From Micromussa lordhowensis (lineage: Eukaryota; Cnidaria; Anthozoa; Scleractinia; Lobophylliidae), in assembly GCA_964020085.1 (NCBI GenBank), contig OZ026597.1:18365021-18429020 (forward strand): DNA of 64,000 nucleotides, in the 5' to 3' direction. Within the stretch, counting starts at the first letter, position 1, and each line of letters starts with the position of its first letter. Shown here in pieces: positions 58,450 through 64,000 of the stretch. The position numbers and the translations under genes are program-made. The notes under the pieces were generated by a model. It was given only the letters and a program-made list of their open reading frames with translations. It did not search any database and was not told where the DNA came from.

Positions 58450-58772
58450 TATGGAACATGGAACTTAATGTGAAGTATTCTTTGAGGTATTCTAAAACAG
58501 GTATGATTCATGGCAACGGCTATTATGAAGCTTGGGGAATTTACAAATGTAAGTACACGGGATTGGGATTCAGTGACAATGTTATTAGAAGACTGCAAGT
58601 GGTGGTGGAGCTTGTGGATTGTCAGGACAGTACAACAGCTTTAAGTTGGTACAAAATAAATCACCAGCCCTTGGGAGATAAGCAATCATGGCACCATGTG
58701 TCATGTCGGAATACAGGGTATAAATTCATGGTTTGGGTTGAGGTAGATTACATTGCAAGAAAGATGAAGTGA
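58450..58772 (+). CDS. Last exon of the small duplicated gene, copy 2 (intact 3' end)
   Basis: The exon follows catttttag and runs to TGA at 58770, encoding 107 residues from a split codon: VWNMELNVKYSLRYS, HGNGYYEAWGIYKC, FSDNVIRRLQVVVELVDC, SWHHVSCRNTGYKF, EVDYIARKMK. From the ATG at 58458 to 58722 it is identical to copy 1, while introns and flanks differ noticeably. Without a first exon it would need another start, such as the internal ATG at 58458. The function is unknown. Confidence 0.5.
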
Positions 58773-58789
58773 ATTTAGTTCATTTTGCT

Positions 58790-61500
58790 ATTTCATTGAT
58801 AACAGGTTTTCTAAGGGGTATATTTTAACACCTGCAGTGCACCAGGTGTTAAATTTACCCCTTTACTTGATCATTCAACAAAAAGGTAATTGTTACTTTA
58901 AAAAGGCACAAACATACATGTATGTTTATAAGGTCATTATAATGATTGGATGTTAAAAATGCCCCATAATCTATTTTTTAAAATGTTTATAGAGAGACGA
59001 TAGAGCATTTGTTTCAAAGTAAGGTACTTTATGAATTATCATCCATGTTATCATTTCACTATTGTAAGCAATTAATTGCCCAGGGAAAACAAATTACAAC
59101 TTGTTGACATTCATTTTCTTGCATTTATGTTGCTAATGTGTATTTGCCTCAAATGATCAAGTCATCAATTTGCAGTGTCTTGTTTTTGTCTGTCATGAGT
59201 CATTACACACTCGGCTCTTCAAACTGTAATGCTCTTAAACTGATCCAAGCGTTCAGCTAGTGCAATTCAGTGAACTGTTAAGTTAATATCATTGGTGTAA
59301 GGTTTGAATCAAAGTACATGTAAATGTATTTCTAAAATGAATGCAGTGTTTAAAAATGTTTTTGATTTGTAATAGTTTATAGTTACTTGTTTCTATGAGA
59401 CTTCTCTCCGACTGTCAGTTACAAAGTGTGTTTAAAAAAAACATTTGAACTTATACAATATAACAACCTAGAGAAGTATGCACAATTACATGTAACTATA
59501 ATCACATCAAATAATTAATGAAATTCTTCTTGCAGCTCTAAACATGGGCAGGCAATCTAGCCTAATTAAGAAATTTGTTTTCAAGCGAAAAAATACTCTC
59601 TGCATGATCATGAATCTGTTATTGACTCAAAATGACTTCACATCCAGATTTTAAGTGTTGCCAATTGAGGCCTTTCTTCAATTGCAAGGTTGCATGAAAG
59701 TGAAATGTGAGGGATGGTTTGACCACATGGTCTAAAACTGTACAAAGTCCTCTGTGCAGTGAGAAAAAAGAGCCCTGCAAATCCCCCAGCGCCACCCCAC
59801 AGGTCACATACTGTTGAGGGAAAAACCGCTGGCTGCATTGCTTCGGGTCTCACTTTGCCTAAATGCTATTCAGCCACATATCAAAATTGATGTGATGCTG
59901 AGCGTAAAAGGTTAAGGTTCTGTGATGTGACCATGCTATGCTACCGAGCTCAAGAGTGACAAATTTGAGATAAAAGTTTGATCGCGAAAATTTGATGTTA
60001 CAAGCGGATTTAAAAAAATCCACACTCCAGACAAAAAATTTCTAATAAAGCCCAGGTTGAAAGGGGTTGAGAATGGTTGCCATAGCAACTGCCAATCAAG
60101 GAGTCCATAACTTCTTAATGAACTGTAATGTCTTTGCTTAACTATTTCATTGGTCTTTTACCAAAACTGTGGTAAAAGTATGACTTTCTAAGAGTATAAA
60201 GTTCTAGTGTAGAATTAGGGCCGATAAAAAGGGACATTCGCTTACCTGAAAGGGTCTCGATAAATGGCCCCCTTAAAATATTGTGCAAGAGTTCCGGCAA
60301 GTCCAACATCCATTTTTGTATGCTTAAATGATCCACCTTATCAGTTATAAAAGTTAAAATTTTATATCAAGGTGTCCATCATTTTGGAAAAATTTGGGCT
60401 CTGGCCCCCTGACTATACCAAGATGCACTGCGCGCCTAACATATTCCTTTCTGTCTTTTTTTGTGAGAAGTAATTTATAATTGTAGAACAAAACAAATAC
60501 AGCTCTGTAATACCAACAATATATGAAAGCTCAGAAATACCTCTCCTGAAGCCTTAACATTAGTAAACATGAAAGATTCTAAGTATGCAGTATAAAACTA
60601 ATTATTTTGAAGTAAATACTAAACAAAAAATGAATGATGTGAAAGGACATTTAAAACATTATGTTGGGATGTCACCATGGAATATAAAGTCTGATGACTG
60701 AAATAGTAGTTCACAGGTCTAGGCACAATGGTTTGGACATAGAGCCTGATATGATCTTGGTTAGGTTTGTTTGCTTCAGGCTTCACTGGGTATTTGATAC
60801 GGACTGAGGAGGAGTCGCTGTTCCTTTACTATTTAATATCATTGGGCTTGGTTGACTGGACACTAATGTATTTGTAATGGTGCTGTCGTTCAGGGCTGTT
60901 TCTGGATTCTGTTGGATTACCAAGGTTTAGCTGAGAAACTTGGGGTGTGGAGCAGAGCAGCACAGCCTTTGATTGCTGTGGAGAGTGATGAATAGTGGGT
61001 AGTACGTTGACAGTCAGTTGCTTCATGCAAGATCATTGGACAAGAGCATCTGGTGTTAGGGGCACAGCTGGATGCAACCTTGAAAGAAGTCCTGGGGGTG
61101 TGTCTATGCGAGAACGGCTTCTTGCATTTTGCGTATTCCAGTCTTGAGGATCTGCTTAACGATTTTCACTGTTTTTTTTACTGCTTTCCAATTGGGCCAA
61201 AGTGTGTATCGTAAGCCTTCTGTAACATGCTGTTCCTTTTTGGCAAAGGGATGACTGCTTGTCTTGGTTCAGAATGGTTATAGGGATCAGATATTAAAGT
61301 CAGTTGTTCTTAAGGCAACCTCTTTTTCTTTTTCAATTTTTGAAAATTAGGCTGCTCAAGGTCTGACAAGCATTTTTAAGAGAATTATTGGAGCTAATCA
61401 GATCATGGTGTGATTGTGTGGCTAACTAACTTTGTATCACAATTTGTCACCTTGAGTAAAAGAATCATCTCCTAGGCTAACTTAAAAGATGTAAGAGCAG
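58790..61500. other. No gene recognised
   Basis: AT-rich sequence. Short frames at 59619-59853 and 60142-60336 (minus) and a Gln/Ser/Pro-rich frame at 60829-61026 (minus) show no identifiable domain. Confidence 0.4.
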
Positions 61501-61549
61501 CCTGAGGAGCTTCGATCGTCATATAAACACTGAGTGTTTTAAAAATAGA

Positions 61550-61745
61550 TTGATCAATAAGTTATGTTTTAAGTATAAATTAGCAATATAGTCTTACCTT
61601 TTTGTCATTTTACCCTTTTTAAATTTTAGACGTATTTTTAATCATTTTTTTTTTATCATTTTATCTTTTATTAAATATGACACTATGTATTTTGATCAAC
61701 TAAATCAAGAGATATTATTAGTATTACTACTATTATACATGTAAT
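61550..61745 (+). mobile_element. Probable LINE 3' UTR
   Basis: The phrase taagtataaattagcaatat is shared with the tail at 39210. The block is T-rich and ends in an (ATT)-like microsatellite (61708-61738). Confidence 0.35.
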
Positions 61746-61799
61746 TACAGTTGGAGGTACATTAGCAATTATAGGTTCTGGACTCAGAACTCCTTCTAG

Positions 61800-62222
61800 A
61801 TCTAGATTTGTAGACTTCACACCAATTATAGGGCTTGTGTGATACTGGAAGAATACAATACAAATAATACAATAAAGGGTTATTCACGATGCAATTAATT
61901 AAAAGATGTAACAAACTAAAAGAGTAAAATAAAGCAATGATTAACAACCAAAAATGAATGGGCAGCCTAAAAGGAAGTTACTGAGGTTGGCCCTAATTGA
62001 AAACTTCCTTTAATTAAATTACAACATGAATGAAAGACAGAAAAGCGAGAGCACCATAATAATAAGATAATATGGCAGCAATTTGCATAGGTTAACTACA
62101 AGTTTATTCCTGAAAGCTGGCAAACTGCCTGCTTCAACTACAAGTGGTAGGTCATTCCATGACTTATTATGATCTTTGTAAAGTACAGTAATTGTATGCA
62201 TTGACCTTCCTGCACTTAACAT
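61800..62222 (-). mobile_element. LINE 3' end, reverse
   Basis: 62019-62222 minus reads KSWNDLPLVVEAGSLPAFRN followed by KLVVNL, the WNxLP...FK-type C-terminal signature of LINE ORF2. It is followed by a probable 3' UTR. Confidence 0.5.
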
Positions 62223-62372
62223 AAAGTTTTTTAGATTTATTTGATTTGGTGACTAAAATCCAAAGTCATTTAACTTGAGATGACTTAGACTGAAAACCAC
62301 ACACTGCAGCATGCTGAAACTTGTGCAGTAGGTTCCTTTTGCAAATCAAGTATCGAACTTGCTCAGAAAAAT

Positions 62373-63350
62373 TATGCTTCAAAATCTTTGCAGATGATAC
62401 CAATGTTTTCGCTTCTGCAAGGGATTTAAAATCGCTCGAACACTTAATGAACTCCGAACTAGCCAAAGTAAAAAAAATGGTGTGATATTAACAAGTTGTC
62501 GATCAATATGGGCCAAACCAACTTCATGATAATTAAATCTGTAACAAAACAAAGACATGAAAAGTAGTCTTAACATAAGTAACAGTGATGGCTCCTCCCA
62601 TGTGTTGGAGCGAAAACAATGCATAAAATATCTAGGAAGTCATGATTGACGAATCTTTAACTTGGATATATCACATCGCATTTGTTTTTTCTCGTATATC
62701 TCGAAATATCGGAATTATGTCGAAATTAAGGTATTATCTATCTATACAGCAGTTAAAACAAATTTACTATAATTTAATTCACCCATACATCTCTTACAGT
62801 ATTTTAGCGTGGGGCAGTGTATACAAGACACACATAAAGAAAATCCAAGTAAAACAAAATCATACAGTGCGATTAATATTTTGTGCTAGAATGTTTGGTA
62901 GAGAAACGGAGAGTGCCAAACCCTTGTTAATCTGACAGTAGATAACATCTATCGTCTGGAAATATTGAAATTCTTGCATTCATGGCATAATGACCTTCTC
63001 CCTGAAGTGTTTGACACTATTTCAATATGCTAGAAATATTCATAGATACAACACGAGATATGCAGCCAAACAGAACTTTAATAAGTGTAAGTTATCTATT
63101 ACTGTAATTCTTTCACTCCTTTATTTATTGTTGTAATTCGTACTGTGTAATTACCTGCTTTTTATTCACAACTTAAATCGTACGGGGAGCTAACTAGAAA
63201 ACCTACCGGTTCACTTGGCCCCCAGCTCACAACCTTACTAATAATTTACAAATAAATATCTATCTAAACCATATAAAGAATGTAAAAATCAAGTATAAAC
63301 ATGTACATGAGCTAAATAAAACATTATCATCATCATCATTATTACTATTA
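62373..63350 (+). mobile_element. LINE RT C-terminal half and 3' UTR
   Basis: It starts at the catalytic block KIFADDTNVFASARD (62377), then SINMGQTNFMIIK, KYLG-like and IDESLTWIYHI (62640), YYLSIQQLKQIYYNLIHPYI, YSILAWGS, and after a frame break YRLEILKFLHSWHND (62955). The 3' UTR ends in AATAAA (63316) and an (ATC)n tail. It is 5'-truncated with several frameshifts and does not encode an active protein. Confidence 0.85.
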
Positions 63351-63504
63351 TCGAACAACCAAAGCTTGGGCCATGTCTTGTACTGATGTGGCTGCTTGAT
63401 TGGACACAATTTTATTGCCCTTCAGGTCCTGTGGGGAAGAAGGAAATACAACAGTGATAGGAACTCAACTATATTTCACTTTGGTTTGACAGCGTTACAA
63501 ACAT

Positions 63505-63590
63505 GGCGGTCATGTTGAGCGAGCTTTTGAGCGGGAACGAAAACAGGTTTTGTACCTTTCCCGAACTAAACTACAGTAACGACTGCTGAC
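63505..63590 (+). other. Possible first exon in a CpG-richer patch
   Basis: aacATGGCGgtcatgttgag is a good start context and opens 28 codons before TGA. Donor-like sites are weak. Composition is promoter-like, but nothing downstream within the window supports a gene. Confidence 0.25.
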
Positions 63591-63884
63591 CGGAAATCAC
63601 TTGAAATTAACAAATAGCAGATTAAACTAATAGAAACAAAATAAACGTTCAAAGTCACTGTTTAAACTATTCTACAGGTCCATCATTTTTGTACCTGGTT
63701 TATCTTGCTATAATCAGCCCCCCAGCTTCTTTGCCAGTGCCCAAGTCAAAAATTTGATGCACAAATGTTCATATTTCCTTTCTCTCAGTCAAGAGGAGAG
63801 GCCAGCTTGACTGTTGGACATAAAAATGTAACTTTTTCAAGTTGTCATGTGGATCTTTAAATTGCAACTGACCTATAGCTAGGG

Positions 63885-64000
63885 GCTGTCAGGGAATGTC
63901 GTCCAGTCTCTTCCTTGTCAGGCTTACTAACAAGCCAGCATTAGGATAGTATCCAATATCCGGTCTGGCCATCGTTAGCTTGTCCCACCACCATGTTAAT
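63885..64000 (-). mobile_element. Retroelement reverse-transcriptase fragment at window edge
   Basis: The minus strand reads TWWWDKLTMARPDIGYYPNA then a stop after RKRLDDIP. WWDKL...GYxPNA is a block seen downstream of the catalytic site in some retroelement RTs. It probably continues past the right edge. Confidence 0.45.

Larger units (their letters stand above)
53297..58732 (+). repeat. Segmental duplication, copy 2
   Basis: It matches 16145-22320 in order and orientation, including the presumed 5' exon end (tttcaaggtaaactc, 53601), the degraded first coding exon, the 2.7-kb palindrome and the last coding exon. It lacks the 16.6-kb hairpin and the 20.5-kb transposon. It has its own MULE-like insert (53996) and an unmatched block near 57715-57965. 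Confidence 0.9.

Overview
The window is animal nuclear DNA: introns with GT..AG boundaries, AT-rich spacers, and very dense, mostly decayed transposable elements. The repeat mix (Penelope-like, BEL/Pao, L1/Tx1-like and CR1/L2-like LINEs, TTAA-flanked foldback MITEs, a tRNA-derived SINE) and a secreted TSP1/EGF/Cys-rich protein of a type common in Anthozoa suggest a stony coral or sea anemone. That placement is inference; no marker gene fixes the species.

Genes. (1) 1,134-11,342, minus: nine 5' exons of DAP3/MRPS29, the mitoribosomal small-subunit GTP-binding protein; its last third lies beyond the left edge. (2) 17,283-22,346 and 58,450-58,772, plus: two paralogues of a small unrecognised gene, carried on a segmental duplication of about 5.4-6.2 kb (16,145-22,320 and 53,297-58,732). 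One copy keeps the start and the other keeps the end. (3) 34,566-43,505, plus: a complete eight-exon gene for a 648-residue secreted modular protein. (4) 46,066-47,399, minus: a possible two-exon gene for 80 residues. (5) 48,626-49,717, plus: a broken transposon polyprotein with a 2A ribosome-skipping motif followed by a cysteine-protease-like module.

Repeats by region. 1-12 kb: DAP3 introns with a LINE scrap and a TTAA MITE. 12-16 kb: a SINE, then a foldback element holding a LINE that itself holds two hairpin MITEs. 16-22 kb: duplication copy 1, containing a 2.7-kb TTAA palindrome and a 1.17-kb DNA transposon. 22-32 kb: a LINE on the minus strand, then a BEL/Pao retrotransposon broken by a Penelope-like element (12-bp target duplication), a 5'-truncated L1-like LINE (15 bp) and an inverted LINE end (39 bp); two short inverted Penelope-like inserts with 13- and 12-bp duplications lie nearby. 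32-34.5 kb: sparse, with an L1 ORF1 scrap. 34.5-43.5 kb: the secreted-protein gene, with MITEs in its introns. 43.5-53 kb: MITEs, the 2A polyprotein, two copies of a TTAA palindrome and two hAT-like elements with 5-bp duplications. 53-59 kb: duplication copy 2. 59-64 kb: mostly featureless, then LINE fragments to the right edge.

No rRNA or functional tRNA gene, CRISPR array or bacterial-type operon was found. I saw no operon-like or functional linkage among the host genes; they are scattered in a repeat-rich background.
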